64,000 nt of DNA from Streptomyces caniscabiei (lineage in GTDB: Bacteria > Actinomycetota > Actinomycetes > Streptomycetales > Streptomycetaceae). Shown here in pieces: positions 27,238 to 37,584 of this stretch. Made by a program: the position numbers and the translations under genes. The number at the start of each line of letters is the position of its first letter. The stretch's first letter is position 1. Location: assembly GCF_014930365.1 (NCBI RefSeq), contig NZ_JABXWI010000002.1:434001-498000 (forward strand), read 5' to 3'. The notes under the pieces are model-generated. The model did no database searches and had not been told where the DNA came from. It worked only from the letters and a program-made list of their open reading frames with translations.

Positions 27238-27875
27238 GGCGTCTCTCCGGACGGGGTCGGCCCGAGGCACAGCGCGGCCGTCGGGCTCTGCAGAAGGGTG
27301 TGGACGAACAGGAGGTCGGCGCCGTCGTGGTCGGCGGCGGCGATGCGGTGCGGGGTCAGCGAGTCGAAGTGCGCGCTGTCCCCGGGGGCCAGCAGATGCG
27401 TGGTGTCCCCGAGGCGCAGCCGCAGCCTCCCCTTGAGGACGTACAGCCACTCCTCGCCGGGGTGCACACGCACGATGTCGCCCTGCGAGCCGTGCGGCAC
27501 ATGGACGCGCAGCGCCTGCATCCCGCGCCCGGACGCGCCCGCCTGCCAGTACGTCCAGCCGCCGGCCCGGGTGGGCTCCATGTCGGGCGCCCGGAGCACG
27601 GCGTCCCGTTCGACGACGGTCTCGCCGAGTAGTTCGGAGACGGTCGTACCGTAGACGCGGGCCAGCGCGAGCAGCATCGGCAGCGACGGCTGGCGCTGTC
27701 CGGTCTCCAGCCGGGAGAGATGGGCGGGCGACAGGCCGGCGGCTCGGGCGGCGGCCTCCAGGGTGAGGGCGGCCCGGCGGCGCAGGCCCCGCAGTTGCGG
27801 GGCGACGGCGGGCAGTGCCGTGTCGACCGGAGGCTCGGGAGGGTGCGTACCCTCGGAGGGGCTCATGCCCTCCAT
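27234..27875 (-). CDS. XRE-family regulator with cupin domain
   Basis: A 213-residue regulator: helix-turn-helix at about 28-85 (LTLEAAARAAGLSPAHLSRLE) and a C-terminal cupin at about 140-205 (VHPGEEWLYVLKGRLRLRLG, LLAPGDSAHFDS). The cupin probably senses a small molecule. The ATG at 27875 has no clear ribosome-binding site; an ATG at 27866 is close behind. Two matching palindromes upstream suggest autoregulation. It lies downstream of the hopanoid genes. Confidence 0.87.
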   Translation of the reverse strand: MEGMSPSEGTHPPEPPVDTALPAVAPQLRGLRRRAALTLEAAARAAGLSPAHLSRLETGQRQPSLPMLLALARVYGTTVSELLGETVVERDAVLRAPDMEPTRAGGWTYWQAGASGRGMQALRVHVPHGSQGDIVRVHPGEEWLYVLKGRLRLRLGDTTHLLAPGDSAHFDSLTPHRIAAADHDGADLLFVHTLLQSPTAALCLGPTPSGETP

Positions 27876-27886
27876 TCAGCCGCAGC

Positions 27887-27922
27887 TTTGCCTCTGCGGC
27901 AAATTCCTTGCCTCAGAGGCAA
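27887..27922. promoter_or_regulatory. Two tandem operators TTGCC-N5-GGCAA
   Basis: TTTGCC-TCTGC-GGCAAA (27887-27903) and TTGCC-TCAGA-GGCAA (27908-27922) share the dyad TTGCCnnnnnGGCAA. Their centres are 20 bp apart, two helix turns, so bound dimers would lie on one face. They end 12 nt upstream of the XRE-cupin start, as expected for autorepression. Confidence 0.75.
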
Positions 27923-27938
27923 AGTCCCTCGGGACACC

Positions 27939-28023
27939 GCCGGCGGACGGACGTCGCCAGCGGACGAACGTCGCCACTGGCCGGACGTAGCTAGCGGCCG
28001 GACCTCGCTAGCGGCCGGCGACC
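27939..28023. repeat. 17-bp tandem repeat at aminotransferase 3' end
   Basis: Five degenerate 17-bp units start at 27939, 27956, 27973, 27990 and 28007, of the form GCYRGCGGMCGGACSTC. The last unit overlaps the aminotransferase stop codon. Confidence 0.75.
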
Positions 28024-29417
28024 GCCTGCTTCATCAGCGTCCTGCCGAAGTCCCACATCAGCCCGCCCCCGCCGTGCGCGTCGTCCATCACCTCCGTGAA
28101 CGCGGCGACGAACCGGTCCACCTCGCGCTCCCCGATGATCAGCGGCGGGATCAGCTTGATCACCTCGAGGTGGTCGCCCGAGACCTGGGTGAGGATGCGG
28201 TGCCGTCGCAGCAGCGGCACGACGACCATCTGGGCGAAGAGTCCCTTGCGGGCGGCCTGGAGCATGGTCCAACGGCTGCGCAGCCCAAGCGACTTGGGCC
28301 TGCCGAACTCGATGCCGATCATGAGGCCCCGGCCGCGTACGTCGCTGAGCAGCTCGTACTTGTCGACAAGGGCCGTGAGCCTGTTCTTCAGCAGCTCGCC
28401 CGTCGCCCGGGCATGGGCCACGATCTGCTCGTTCTCCATGACGGAGAGGACGGCGAGCCCGGCGGCCATGGCCTGGGCGTTGGAGCCGAAGCTCGCCGAG
28501 TGGACGAGGACCCGGTCCATCGACGAGTAGACCTTCTTGAAGATCCAGTCCCTGCCGAGGGTCGCGCCGACCGGGACATAGCCGCCGGAGAGCGCCTTGG
28601 CCACACAGACCAGGTCCGGTTCGACGCCGTCCTCGTGCTGGTAGGCGTAGAAGTCCCCGGTGCGGCCGAGCCCGGTCTGCACCTCGTCGACGATCAGCAG
28701 CGCCTTGTGCCGGTGCAGCAGTTCCTGGGCGGCGAGCAGATAGCCGGGCGGGGCCTCGTGCACGCCCTTGCCCTGGATGGGTTCGACGACGAGGGCGGCG
28801 ACGTCCCCCTTGCGCAACTCCGCGGCCAGCGCGTCGAGATCGCCGAGCGGGACGGCCGTGTCGGGGAGCAGCGGCGCGAAGCCGTCCCGGAAGCCGTCCT
28901 CGCCGTTCACGGAGAGCGAGCCGGTGGTGAGCCCGTGGAAGGCGTGGTCGCAGTAGAGGACGCGGGGTCTGCCGGTGGCGTACCGGGCGAACTTCAGCGC
29001 GGTCTCGACGGCCTCCGTGCCGCTGTTGCCGAAGAACACCCGGTCCAGGTGCGGGCTGTGGCTGAGCAGTTTCTCGGCGAGCAGCCCGGGCAGCGGCTGG
29101 CAGTCGAAGCGGGTGAGGTCGGCGAGCTGCGCGTCGAGCACGTCGTGCAGGGCCTTGCGGACCACGGGGTGGTGGCGGCCGAGTCCCATCACCCCGAACC
29201 CGGCGAGCATGTCCAGGTGGTCGGCACCGTCCGCGTCCCAGAAGTACGCGCCCTCGGCCCGCTCGTAGACCTTGTCGAAGCCGATGGTGTGCAGCATGCG
29301 CGGGAGTTGGTGGTTGAGGTAGCGGGCGTGGAGTTCGTAGCGCTCGGCACCGCGCTCGGCGAGGAGTCCGCCGAGGTCGAACTCCTCGGTGCCGGCCGCT
29401 GGTTCCAGGGTGGTCAT
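28008..29417 (-). CDS. Hopanoid aminotransferase (HpnO-like)
   Basis: A 469-residue class III PLP aminotransferase. Seen: [32 protein letters not shown] with the PLP aspartate, and the Schiff-base lysine in [14 protein letters not shown]. In hopanoid producers this enzyme aminates the C35 ribosyl-derived side chain to give aminobacteriohopanetriol. The ATG overlaps the dxs stop (ATGA). It is the last biosynthetic gene of the operon. Confidence 0.88.
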   Translation of the reverse strand: MTTLEPAAGTEEFDLGGLLAERGAERYELHARYLNHQLPRMLHTIGFDKVYERAEGAYFWDADGADHLDMLAGFGVMGLGRHHPVVRKALHDVLDAQLADLTRFDCQPLPGLLAEKLLSHSPHLDRVFFGNSGTEAVETALKFARYATGRPRVLYCDHAFHGLTTGSLSVNGEDGFRDGFAPLLPDTAVPLGDLDALAAELRKGDVAALVVEPIQGKGVHEAPPGYLLAAQELLHRHKALLIVDEVQTGLGRTGDFYAYQHEDGVEPDLVCVAKALSGGYVPVGATLGRDWIFKKVYSSMDRVLVHSASFGSNAQAMAAGLAVLSVMENEQIVAHARATGELLKNRLTALVDKYELLSDVRGRGLMIGIEFGRPKSLGLRSRWTMLQAARKGLFAQMVVVPLLRRHRILTQVSGDHLEVIKLIPPLIIGEREVDRFVAAFTEVMDDAHGGGGLMWDFGRTLMKQAVAGR

Positions 29418-31396
29418 CGCTGTTTCTCCTCGGCGGGCTCGGCCTTCGTCGGGTTCTGCTCGGCCTCGTCCCGGGCGGCCAGCGACGCGGCGATCCGCCC
29501 GGCGATCTCGACCGGTGTCAGCCCTATGTCGGCCAGCACCTCCGCGCGTTTGGCGTGCGCGAGGAACTGCTCCGGGATGCCGAACCGCCGTACGGGTACG
29601 TCGACCTCGGCGTCCGCCAGGGCCAGGCAGACGGCCGAACCGACCCCGGCGGCCCGGCTGTTGTCCTCCACGACGGCCACCAGCCGGTGTTCGTCGGCGA
29701 GCCACGGCAGCGCCGGATCGACCGGCTTGACCCAGCGCGGGTCGACGACGGTGCAGCCGATGCCCCGGGTGCCGAGCAGTTCGGCGGTCTGGAGGCACAC
29801 CGACGCCATCACGCCGACGGCGACGAGCAGCACCTGCGGGCGGTCCGAGGACGCCATGGTCTCCCCGGGCGGGCGGTCCGAGGACGCCGTGGTCCCCGCG
29901 GACGGGGAGCGGTACAGCACGTCCATGCCGCCGACCCGCTCCAGCGACGGGATCTCCGGCCCCACCGACTCCTTCGGGAACCGGATCAGGGTGGGGGCGT
30001 CGTCCACGGCGACCGCTTCCCGCAGCTGCGTGCGCAGCTGTTCGGCGTCGCGGGGCGCGGCGATCCGCAGCCCCGGTACGACCTGGAGGACGGACAGGTC
30101 CCACATGCCGTTGTGCGAGGGGCCGTCGACGCCCGTCACGCCGGCCCGGTCCAGGACGAAGGTGACGCCGCACCGGTGCAGGGCCACGTCCATCAGCAGT
30201 TGGTCGAAGGCCCGGTTGAGGAAGGTCGCGTAGACCGCGACGACCGGATGGAGTCCGCCGGTGGCCAGTCCTGCGGCGGAGACGGCGGCGTGCTGCTCGG
30301 CGATCCCGACGTCCCACACCCGGTCGGGGAACTTCTCCGCGAATCTGCCGAGTCCCACCGGGTGCAGCATCGCGGCAGTGATCGCGACGACGTCCTCGCG
30401 TTCGTCGCCGATCCGCACGATCTCGTCGCCGAAGACCGACGTCCAGGAGGGGCCGCCGGCGGGGGTGAGCGGCTCGCAGGTCAGCGGGTCCATCACGCCG
30501 ACGGTGTGGAAGTGGTCCTCCTCGTCGGCGAGGGCGGGCTCGTAGCCGCGGCCCTTCTGGGTCAGGCAGTGCACGAGGACGGGGCCGTGGAAGCGCTTGG
30601 CGCGCCGCAGCGCCGACTCGACGGCCTTGGTGTCGTGGCCGTCGATCGGTCCGACGTACTTCAGGCCCAGGTCCTCGAACATGCCCTGCGGGGCGAAGGC
30701 GTCCTTGAAGCCCTTCTTCGCGCCGTGCAGGGCCTCGTAGACCTCCTTGCCGACGATCGGGGTGCGCAGCAGGACGTCCTTGCCCCAGGCGAGGAACTGC
30801 TCGTAGCCGTCGGTGGTCCGCAGGGTCGCGAGGTGGTTGGCGAGGCCGCCGATGGTCGGCGAGTAGGAGCGTTCGTTGTCGTTGACGACGATGATCAGCG
30901 GCCGGTCCTTGGCGGCGGCGATGTTGTTGAGCGCCTCCCAGGCCATGCCGCCGGTCAGCGCGCCGTCGCCGATGACCGCGACCACGTGGCCCCGCTCCCC
31001 CAGCACCTGGCGCGCCTTGGCGAGGCCGTCCGCCCAGCCGAGGGCCGTGGAGGCGTGACTGTTCTCGACGATGTCGTGCGCGGACTCCTCGCGCGAGGGA
31101 TAGCCGGACAGTCCGCCCTTGCCGCGCAGCTTGGAGAAGTCCTGACGTCCCGTCAGCAGCTTGTGCACATAGCTCTGGTGTCCGGTGTCCCAGACGATGC
31201 GGTCGACGGGTGACTCGAAGACCCGGTGGAGGGCGACGGTGAGTTCCACCACCCCCAGATTGGGCCCCAGGTGACCGCCGGTCCTGGCGACCGCGTGCAC
31301 CAGGAACTCCCGGATCTCCTCGGCCAGTTCACCGAGTTCCGCCTCGGTCAGCGCCTTCAGGTCGCGCGGTTGCCGGATGTTCTCCAGAATCGTCAC
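29414..31396 (-). CDS. dxs: 1-deoxy-D-xylulose-5-phosphate synthase
   Basis: A 660-residue TPP enzyme making DXP from pyruvate and glyceraldehyde 3-phosphate, the first step of the MEP pathway. Seen: [31 protein letters not shown] (TPP/Mg) and [15 protein letters not shown]. It starts with GTG at 31396 after AGAGGGGG. Placement in the hopanoid operon suggests a dedicated copy feeding C5 units to triterpenoid synthesis; a second dxs elsewhere would be expected. Confidence 0.95.
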   Translation of the reverse strand: MTILENIRQPRDLKALTEAELGELAEEIREFLVHAVARTGGHLGPNLGVVELTVALHRVFESPVDRIVWDTGHQSYVHKLLTGRQDFSKLRGKGGLSGYPSREESAHDIVENSHASTALGWADGLAKARQVLGERGHVVAVIGDGALTGGMAWEALNNIAAAKDRPLIIVVNDNERSYSPTIGGLANHLATLRTTDGYEQFLAWGKDVLLRTPIVGKEVYEALHGAKKGFKDAFAPQGMFEDLGLKYVGPIDGHDTKAVESALRRAKRFHGPVLVHCLTQKGRGYEPALADEEDHFHTVGVMDPLTCEPLTPAGGPSWTSVFGDEIVRIGDEREDVVAITAAMLHPVGLGRFAEKFPDRVWDVGIAEQHAAVSAAGLATGGLHPVVAVYATFLNRAFDQLLMDVALHRCGVTFVLDRAGVTGVDGPSHNGMWDLSVLQVVPGLRIAAPRDAEQLRTQLREAVAVDDAPTLIRFPKESVGPEIPSLERVGGMDVLYRSPSAGTTASSDRPPGETMASSDRPQVLLVAVGVMASVCLQTAELLGTRGIGCTVVDPRWVKPVDPALPWLADEHRLVAVVEDNSRAAGVGSAVCLALADAEVDVPVRRFGIPEQFLAHAKRAEVLADIGLTPVEIAGRIAASLAARDEAEQNPTKAEPAEEKQR

Positions 31397-31436
31397 GTCG
31401 GGCCCCCTCTCGATCCGTGCTCTTCAGCCCGTGTCG

Positions 31437-32594
31437 TCAGCTCACGGTGACCGCCGGTTCCCCCGACGCGACGCCGTCCTTCTCCATCTGCTCGGCGATC
31501 TTCATCGCCTCGTCGATGAGGGTCTCCACGATCTTCGACTCGGGCACGGTCCTGATGACCTCGCCCTTCACGAAGATCTGCCCCTTGCCGTTGCCGGAGG
31601 CGACCCCCAGGTCCGCCTCCCGCGCCTCCCCGGGCCCGTTGACGACGCAGCCCATGACCGCGACCCGCAACGGGACCTCCATGCCCTCCAGACCGGCGGT
31701 GACCTCGTCCGCCAGCCGGTACACGTCGACCTGTGCCCGCCCGCACGAGGGACACGAGACGATCTCCAGCCGCCGCTGCCGCAGGTTCAGCGACTCGAGG
31801 ATCTGGATGCCGACCTTGATCTCCTCGACCGGCGGGGCGCTCAGCGAGACCCGGATCGTGTCGCCGATCCCCTCGCTGAGCAGCGCCCCGAAGGCGACGG
31901 CGGACTTGATCGTGCCCTGGAACGCCGGACCGGCCTCGGTCACCCCCAGATGCAACGGGTAGTCGCACTGGGCCGCCAACTGCCGGTACGCCTCGATCAT
32001 CACGACGGGGTCGTTGTGCTTGACCGAGATCTTGATGTCCCGGAAGTCGTGCTCCTCGAACAGCGACGCCTCCCACAGCGCGGACTCCACCAGCGCCTCG
32101 GGCGTCGCTTTCCCGTACTTCTGCAGCAGCCGCCGGTCGAGCGAGCCGGCGTTGACCCCGATCCGGATGGGGGTGTCGTGGTCCTTCGCCGCCCGCGCGA
32201 TCTCCTTGACCTTGTCGTCGAACTGCTTGATGTTGCCGGGGTTGACCCGTACCGCCGCGCAGCCGGCCTCGATCGCCGCGAAGACGTACTTCGGCTGGAA
32301 GTGGATGTCCGCGATCACGGGGATCTGCGACTTGCGGGCGATGGTGGCGAGGGCGTCCGCGTCGTCCTGCGTGGGACAGGCGACCCGGACGATCTGGCAG
32401 CCGGACGCGGTGAGTTCCGCGATCTGCTGGAGGGTGGCGCCGACGTCCGACGTACGGGTCGTCGTCATCGACTGCACCGACACCGGGGCCCCGCCCCCCA
32501 CGGCCACCGGCCCGACCTGGATCCGCCGCGAAGGGCGGCGCTCCGCGATCGGTCGGGCGGGCAGCTCGGGGACGCCCAGCGACACGGCGGTCAT
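31437..32594 (-). CDS. ispG: 4-hydroxy-3-methylbut-2-en-1-yl diphosphate synthase
   Basis: A 385-residue IspG/GcpE [4Fe-4S] enzyme converting MEcPP to HMBPP, the penultimate MEP step. Seen: [23 protein letters not shown], and the cluster ligands in SCPSCGRAQ and [11 protein letters not shown]. The ATG at 32594 has AGGGG at 7 nt; a GTG one codon earlier is possible. It lies 4 nt after hpnH and 40 nt before dxs. Confidence 0.94.
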   Translation of the reverse strand: MTAVSLGVPELPARPIAERRPSRRIQVGPVAVGGGAPVSVQSMTTTRTSDVGATLQQIAELTASGCQIVRVACPTQDDADALATIARKSQIPVIADIHFQPKYVFAAIEAGCAAVRVNPGNIKQFDDKVKEIARAAKDHDTPIRIGVNAGSLDRRLLQKYGKATPEALVESALWEASLFEEHDFRDIKISVKHNDPVVMIEAYRQLAAQCDYPLHLGVTEAGPAFQGTIKSAVAFGALLSEGIGDTIRVSLSAPPVEEIKVGIQILESLNLRQRRLEIVSCPSCGRAQVDVYRLADEVTAGLEGMEVPLRVAVMGCVVNGPGEAREADLGVASGNGKGQIFVKGEVIRTVPESKIVETLIDEAMKIAEQMEKDGVASGEPAVTVS

Positions 32595-32598
32595 CACA

Positions 32599-33657
32599 TC
32601 ACCCCTGGTTCCCGTGGTTCGCCTGGCTTCCGTGGTTCGCCTGGTTCCCGGAGACGGTCTCGCGCAGGGCGCGCAGGGACTCCTTGAGCGAGCCCATGGT
32701 GGCGAGGACGGCGGTCGGTTCGTAGCCGCAGTGCGCCATGCAGTTGGCGCAGCGCGGGTCCTTGCCCCGGCCGTACGCGTCCCAGTCGGTGTCCTCGATC
32801 AGCTCCCGGTACGTGGTGACGTACCCGTCGCTCATCAGGTAGCAGGGCTTCTGCCAGCCGAAGAGCGAGTAGTTGGGGATCGCCCACGCCGTGCACGGGA
32901 AGTCGACCTTCCCCTCCAGGAAGTCGAGGAAGAGGGGCGAGTGGTTGAGCCGCCAGCGCCGGCGGTTGCCGCCGGAGAACGCCTTCTTGAACAGTTCGCG
33001 GGTCTGCTCGACGCCGAGGAAGTGCTCCTGGTCGGGCGCCTTCTCGTAGGCGTAGGCGGGCGAGATCATCATCTCGTCGACCTGGAGGTCGTCGTTGAGG
33101 AAGTTGAGGACCTCGATGATGGTCTGCGGGGTGTCGGTGTTGAAGAACGTCGAGTTGGTGGTCACCCGGAAGCCGCGCCGCTTGGCCTCCTTGATGGCGG
33201 CCACGGCCTCGTCGAACACCCCTTCCTTGGCCACGGACTCGTCGTGCCGCTCCCGCAGCCCGTCGATGTGCACCGCGAACGCGAAGTACGGCGAGGGCTT
33301 GAACTTCTCCATCTTCTTGCGCAGCAGCAGGGCGTTGGTGCACAGGAAGACGTACTTCCTCCTGGCCACCAGCTGCCTCACGATCTCGTCGATCTGCGGG
33401 TGCATCAGGGGCTCGCCGCCGGCGATGGAGACCATCGGCGCTCCGGACTCCAGGACGGCGCCCACGGCCTGCGCCACCGGCATGCGCTGCTTCAGCACGC
33501 CCGCCGGATGCTGGATCTTGCCGCAGCCCTCGCACTTCAGATTGCAGGCGTAGAGCGGCTCCAGCTCGACGATCAGCGGGAACTTGTCCCGCTTGCGGAG
33601 CTTCTGTTCGGCGAGATACGTCGCCACCTTGATGGACTGGCGGAGCGGCATGGCCAT
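32599..33657 (-). CDS. hpnH: Adenosylhopane synthase HpnH (radical SAM)
   Basis: A 352-residue radical SAM enzyme that joins the 5'-deoxyadenosyl group to hopene, forming adenosylhopane. The cluster motif CNLKCEGC is at residues 38-45 and [11 protein letters not shown] follows. A C-terminal cysteine group ([10 protein letters not shown]) is typical of HpnH. The ATG at 33657 has GGAGGTGA upstream. The last 15 residues are a short Asn/Gln/His/Gly repeat encoded by imperfect direct repeats, probably a non-essential tail. Confidence 0.94.
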   Translation of the reverse strand: MAMPLRQSIKVATYLAEQKLRKRDKFPLIVELEPLYACNLKCEGCGKIQHPAGVLKQRMPVAQAVGAVLESGAPMVSIAGGEPLMHPQIDEIVRQLVARRKYVFLCTNALLLRKKMEKFKPSPYFAFAVHIDGLRERHDESVAKEGVFDEAVAAIKEAKRRGFRVTTNSTFFNTDTPQTIIEVLNFLNDDLQVDEMMISPAYAYEKAPDQEHFLGVEQTRELFKKAFSGGNRRRWRLNHSPLFLDFLEGKVDFPCTAWAIPNYSLFGWQKPCYLMSDGYVTTYRELIEDTDWDAYGRGKDPRCANCMAHCGYEPTAVLATMGSLKESLRALRETVSGNQANHGSQANHGNQG

Positions 33658-33662
33658 CTGGC

Positions 33663-34307
33663 TCACCTCCGGGGGAGCAGCAGGGAACGGTGCCATTCGT
33701 AGTAAGCGGGAAGGACGGCACGAAGGACGCGGAAGGCTGATATTCCACCGCGTACCGTGCCGATCCGGACCAGTTCATGTTCTGGAGCGTCCACGACCAC
33801 CCGGACGGCCGCAACGGGGCGTGCGCCCGATCGCACGGCGCGGTGGAGCGTGACCGCGGACTCCATGTCGACCGCGATCGCGCCGGTCGCGAACAGATCC
33901 GCCCGCTCGTGACCGCGTACGACGTGGTCCGATCCGGTGAGCGGGCCCGTGTGGATCGTGCGCCCCGGTACGGCCTTCGCCAGCTCCTTGACCAGCAGTT
34001 CGGCGCCCACACAGGGCGTGACGGCGCCGTCGGGGCCCCGGGTCTCCTCGGCGACGACGAGGTCGCCGGGGTGCATGCCCGGGGCGAGTCCGGCGCAGAA
34101 CCCGGTGGCCAGGACCGCCGCGTCGCGCAGCTCCGGGCCCGCGAGCAGCCGGGCGACGGACCGCTCGGCGGCCCGGGGGCCCATGCCGGTGCGCACGACG
34201 GTGACCGGGCCCCCGGCGCCGCCCCGGTCGCCGCTGCGCAGGGCGAGCTGCTCGATGCCGAGCGCGCAGGCGATCAGCAGCGGGGCCGGGGCGGCGGGCG
34301 TGTTCAT
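33663..34307 (-). CDS. hpnG: Adenosylhopane nucleosidase HpnG
   Basis: A 214-residue nucleoside phosphorylase-like protein that removes adenine from adenosylhopane to give ribosylhopane (or its phosphate). Seen: TGMGPRAAERS, LATGFCAGLAPGMHPGDLVV and the ribose-binding VDMES. The ATG overlaps the shc stop by one base (TGATG) and the stop lies 5 nt before hpnH. Confidence 0.9.
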   Translation of the reverse strand: MNTPAAPAPLLIACALGIEQLALRSGDRGGAGGPVTVVRTGMGPRAAERSVARLLAGPELRDAAVLATGFCAGLAPGMHPGDLVVAEETRGPDGAVTPCVGAELLVKELAKAVPGRTIHTGPLTGSDHVVRGHERADLFATGAIAVDMESAVTLHRAVRSGARPVAAVRVVVDAPEHELVRIGTVRGGISAFRVLRAVLPAYYEWHRSLLLPRR

Positions 34308-36301
34308 CAGCGCCCCTGGGCTGTCAGGACGGCCGGTTCGCCGTGGACGTACCGGCCGAGCGCGGTGAGCGGGAAGACCTGCCGGTAGAGGTGGTAGTTG
34401 ATCGAGAAGTCCCAGGGGAACCCGGTGCCGGTGAAGTACGGCTCGTCCCAGGAGCCGTCCTCCCGCTGGGTCCGGGCCAGCCACTCGACACCGCGTTCGG
34501 TGGCCTTGGTGTCCCGCTCCCCCGCCGCCAGCAGGGCGAGCAGCGCCCACGCGGTCTGGGAGGCGGTGGAGGCGCCCTTGCCGCCCCACTCGGCGGGGTC
34601 AGGGTAGGAACGCAGGTCCTCGCCCCAGCCGCCGTCGTCGTTCTGCACGGTCTCCAGCCAGGCCACGGCCCGGCGGATCGCGGGGTGCGAGGCGGGCAGC
34701 CCGGCGGCCACCAGCGCGGGGAGCACCGAGCCGGTGCCGTACACGTAGTTGACGCCCCAGCGCCCGAACCACGCGCCGCTGGGCTCCTGTTCGGCGAGCA
34801 GCCACTCGATGCCGCGCCGGGTGCGCGGATCGTGGGACAGGCCCTCGACCGCGAGCATCTCCACCACGTGCGCGGTGACATCGGCGGACGGCGGGTCGAT
34901 GACCTCGCCGAAGTCGCAGAACGGCAGCCGGTTGGGGAAGGGGCTGGTGTTGTCGACGTCGAAGGCGGCCCACGCCCCGTTCCTCGACTGCATGCCGACG
35001 GTCCAGCGCACCCCTCGCCGGACGGCCCGCTCCACGCGCTCCGGGTCGTGGTGGGCCACCCGGCGCAGCGCGAGGACGACCTCGGCAGTGTCGTCGATGT
35101 CGGGGTAGTTGTCGTTGTGGAACTCGAAGGCCCAGCCGCCGGGCGGGAGTTGGGGCCGCTTCACCGCCCAGTCGCCGGGGCGGACGATCTCCTCGCCGAG
35201 CATCCAGTCGGCGGCCTTGACGAGTTGGGGGTGGTCGGCGGGCAAGCCCGCGTCGGCGAGCGCGATGGTGGCGAGGCAGGTGTCCCACACCGGCGACTGG
35301 CAGGCCTCGATCATCCGGGCCCCGTCCTCGCGCCACACGGCGAACCGGTCGAGAGACTCCAGCCCGGCCCGCATCACGGGGTGCTGGAGGTCGTAGCCGA
35401 GCAGATGCAACGCGATGAGCGAGTACACGGCCGGCGGCTGGATGCCGCCCCAGCAGCCGTCGTTCTCCTGGCGCTCGACGATCCAGCGGGCGGCGCTGTT
35501 CATCGCGGCCTTGCGCAGCCGCTTCAGCGCGACCTTGTGGTAGCCGTGCAGGACCTTGTCGAGCCGCTGGAAGGCGCCCTCCCAACTGACCGGCGGATCA
35601 AGGGGTCTGGGCGGGTTCGGCCGCCCCGGGTCGGTGTGCAGCTCGTCCAGCGGGAACGGGGCGGGCCGCACCGGACGCTTCGCCGAGACCACCGTCAGCG
35701 GCACGATCGTCTGCCGGGCCCAGCATCCGAAGTCGTAGATGTTGAGCGGCATCCACTTCGGGAACCAGATGATCTCCGGCGGCATCTCCGGCAGGTCGTC
35801 CCACTTCCACCAGCCGAACAGGGCCAGCCAGATCCGGGTGAAGACCCGGGCGGCGGCGATCCCGCCCCGCTCCCGGATCCACGCGGACGCCCGCGCCATG
35901 TGCGGGGCGTCGGGTTCGTCCCCGGCCAGTCGCAGCGCGACGTACGCCTCGACCGTGGCGGAGAGGTCGGGCGGGCCGCCGTAGAAGGTGGCCCAGGTGC
36001 CGTCAGGGCGCTGCTCGCCCCTGATGAACAGAGCGGCGGCCCGGGTGGTCCCCTCGTCGCGGATGCCGAGGAACTGACGGAGCAGCAGGTCCTCGGCGTC
36101 CATGGTGACGTTGGTCTCCAGGTCGCCCTTCCACCAGCCCTGGTCGTCCTGCCGGGAGAGGAGGAAGTCGGTGGAGCGCCGTACGGCGCGCGCGGCGGCG
36201 TCCTGGACCCCGGCCGCCTGCGGGGTGTCGTGGTCGGTGTCGCTGGCCGAGGGGGCGCGGGGCGGCAGTGCCCCGGTGCTTCCGTCGGTCGTCGCTGTCA
36301 T
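34307..36301 (-). CDS. shc: Squalene-hopene cyclase
   Basis: A 664-residue membrane-associated cyclase turning squalene into hopene and hopanol. Seen: the catalytic DIDDTAE (near residue 400) with the acid that starts cyclisation, and repeated QW motifs (QDDQGWW, QNDDGGWG, QREDGSW). The family length is normal. The ATG at 36301 lies 137 nt after the FPP synthase gene, with a 17-codon ORF in between. Confidence 0.96.
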   Translation of the reverse strand: MTATTDGSTGALPPRAPSASDTDHDTPQAAGVQDAAARAVRRSTDFLLSRQDDQGWWKGDLETNVTMDAEDLLLRQFLGIRDEGTTRAAALFIRGEQRPDGTWATFYGGPPDLSATVEAYVALRLAGDEPDAPHMARASAWIRERGGIAAARVFTRIWLALFGWWKWDDLPEMPPEIIWFPKWMPLNIYDFGCWARQTIVPLTVVSAKRPVRPAPFPLDELHTDPGRPNPPRPLDPPVSWEGAFQRLDKVLHGYHKVALKRLRKAAMNSAARWIVERQENDGCWGGIQPPAVYSLIALHLLGYDLQHPVMRAGLESLDRFAVWREDGARMIEACQSPVWDTCLATIALADAGLPADHPQLVKAADWMLGEEIVRPGDWAVKRPQLPPGGWAFEFHNDNYPDIDDTAEVVLALRRVAHHDPERVERAVRRGVRWTVGMQSRNGAWAAFDVDNTSPFPNRLPFCDFGEVIDPPSADVTAHVVEMLAVEGLSHDPRTRRGIEWLLAEQEPSGAWFGRWGVNYVYGTGSVLPALVAAGLPASHPAIRRAVAWLETVQNDDGGWGEDLRSYPDPAEWGGKGASTASQTAWALLALLAAGERDTKATERGVEWLARTQREDGSWDEPYFTGTGFPWDFSINYHLYRQVFPLTALGRYVHGEPAVLTAQGR

Positions 36302-36388
36302 GGCTTCCCCTTCGTGCAGTGGACGGATCTCTCTGCGGTGGGTCAGCCGTCGGCCGGTGCGTGTCCGGTGACGGGCACCGGCCGGCGA

Positions 36389-36442
36389 CTACGCGAGGGC
36401 TATTCGACCGATGACGGTCGGCTCCTGGGGGATGGTGCTCAT
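36389..36442 (-). CDS. Putative 17-residue ORF in hopanoid operon
   Basis: MSTIPQEPTVIGRIALA, 17 codons plus TAG. The ATG overlaps the stop of the FPP synthase gene (ATGA), the same coupling used elsewhere in this operon, with GGAAGAG just upstream. It could be a tiny protein, or only an accident of the overlap. An inverted repeat (GCCGGTG / CACCGGC) follows it before shc. Confidence 0.4.
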   Translation of the reverse strand: MSTIPQEPTVIGRIALA

Positions 36443-37584
36443 CTCTTCCGTACGACGACGAAGTCCGCGAGCGCCGCGAACTCCTCCCGGACCCGCTCGG
36501 GCATCCGGATCGAGTCCAGCGCGTCGATGGCGATCCGGTGCTGGCGGCGCGCCTCCTCGACGGCCCATTCGCGGCCGCCCGCCTCCTCGATGAGGGCGGC
36601 GCGCGCGGCGAACTCCGCCTCGGAGAAGTTCTCGAAGTCGCTCGCCTTGGCGTCGGCGGCGAGGAGTTCGCCCAGTTGCTCGGAGGCCGGGCCGCCGGCC
36701 GCGAGGGCGGCCACGACGGGCAGGGACTTCTTGCGCTGGCGCAGGTCGCTCCAGGTCTGCTTGCCGGTGGAGACCGGGTCGCCCCAGATGCCCAGCAGGT
36801 CGTCCACGGCCTGGAAGGCGAGGCCGAGGTGGTAGCCGTACGTCTCCAGCGTGTCGGCGGTGCGGTCGTCGGCGCCGCCGAGGACCGCACCGATGGAGCA
36901 GGCGCAGGCGAGCAGGGCGCCGGTCTTGTTGCCCTCCATCTCCAGGCACTCCTCGACGGTGACCCGCTCGCGGTGCTCGTAGGAGATGTCCTGGGCCTGT
37001 CCGTCGATGAGGGCACGGGTCGCCGTGGTGACGCGGCGGGTGGCGCGCGCCGCCTCGGCGGTGCCGAGTTCGAGGAGGATCTCGTTGGCGAGGACCATCA
37101 GGGCGTCGCCGACGAGGATGGCCTGGGCGGGGCCGTGCACCTTCCACACGGTGTCGCGGTGGCGGCGCTGTTCGTCGCCGTCCATCAGGTCGTCGTGCAG
37201 CAGCGAGAAGTTGTGCACCAGCTCCACGGCGACCGCGCCGGGGATGCCGGTCTCGGGCGCGGCGCCGGTGACCTCGGCGGACATGACGGCGAGCGCGGGG
37301 CGTACGGCCTTGCCGCCGTCGCCGTCCGCCGGGTTGCCGTGGGCGTCGATCCAGCCGAAGTGGTAGGCGGCGACGGTGTCCATCGGGGGCGCCAGCCGGT
37401 CGACGGCCGCCCGCAGCACGGGTGTGGCCAGGGTCCGCCCGCGCTCCAGGAGCGCGGTCACGTCCACCGCGGTCCTCGCGGCGGCCGTCACGGCCGGGGG
37501 CACAGTGGGCACAGTCTCTCCAGATGTCGATGTGTTCGCGGTACCGGGAGTGCGGGAGCCGGTCCGGTGCGCCTGCGGCGTCAT
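36439..37584 (-). CDS. Farnesyl diphosphate synthase-like polyprenyl synthetase
   Basis: A 381-residue trans-prenyl synthase condensing IPP with allylic diphosphates, here expected to make FPP for hopanoids. Seen: the first aspartate-rich motif DDLMDGDEQRR (residues 131-141), GDALM, and the second motif DDLLGIWGD. The ATG overlaps the hpnE stop (ATGA). A Thr/Pro-rich tail of about 40 residues precedes the catalytic domain. Confidence 0.92.
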   Translation of the reverse strand: MTPQAHRTGSRTPGTANTSTSGETVPTVPPAVTAAARTAVDVTALLERGRTLATPVLRAAVDRLAPPMDTVAAYHFGWIDAHGNPADGDGGKAVRPALAVMSAEVTGAAPETGIPGAVAVELVHNFSLLHDDLMDGDEQRRHRDTVWKVHGPAQAILVGDALMVLANEILLELGTAEAARATRRVTTATRALIDGQAQDISYEHRERVTVEECLEMEGNKTGALLACACSIGAVLGGADDRTADTLETYGYHLGLAFQAVDDLLGIWGDPVSTGKQTWSDLRQRKKSLPVVAALAAGGPASEQLGELLAADAKASDFENFSEAEFAARAALIEEAGGREWAVEEARRQHRIAIDALDSIRMPERVREEFAALADFVVVRKR

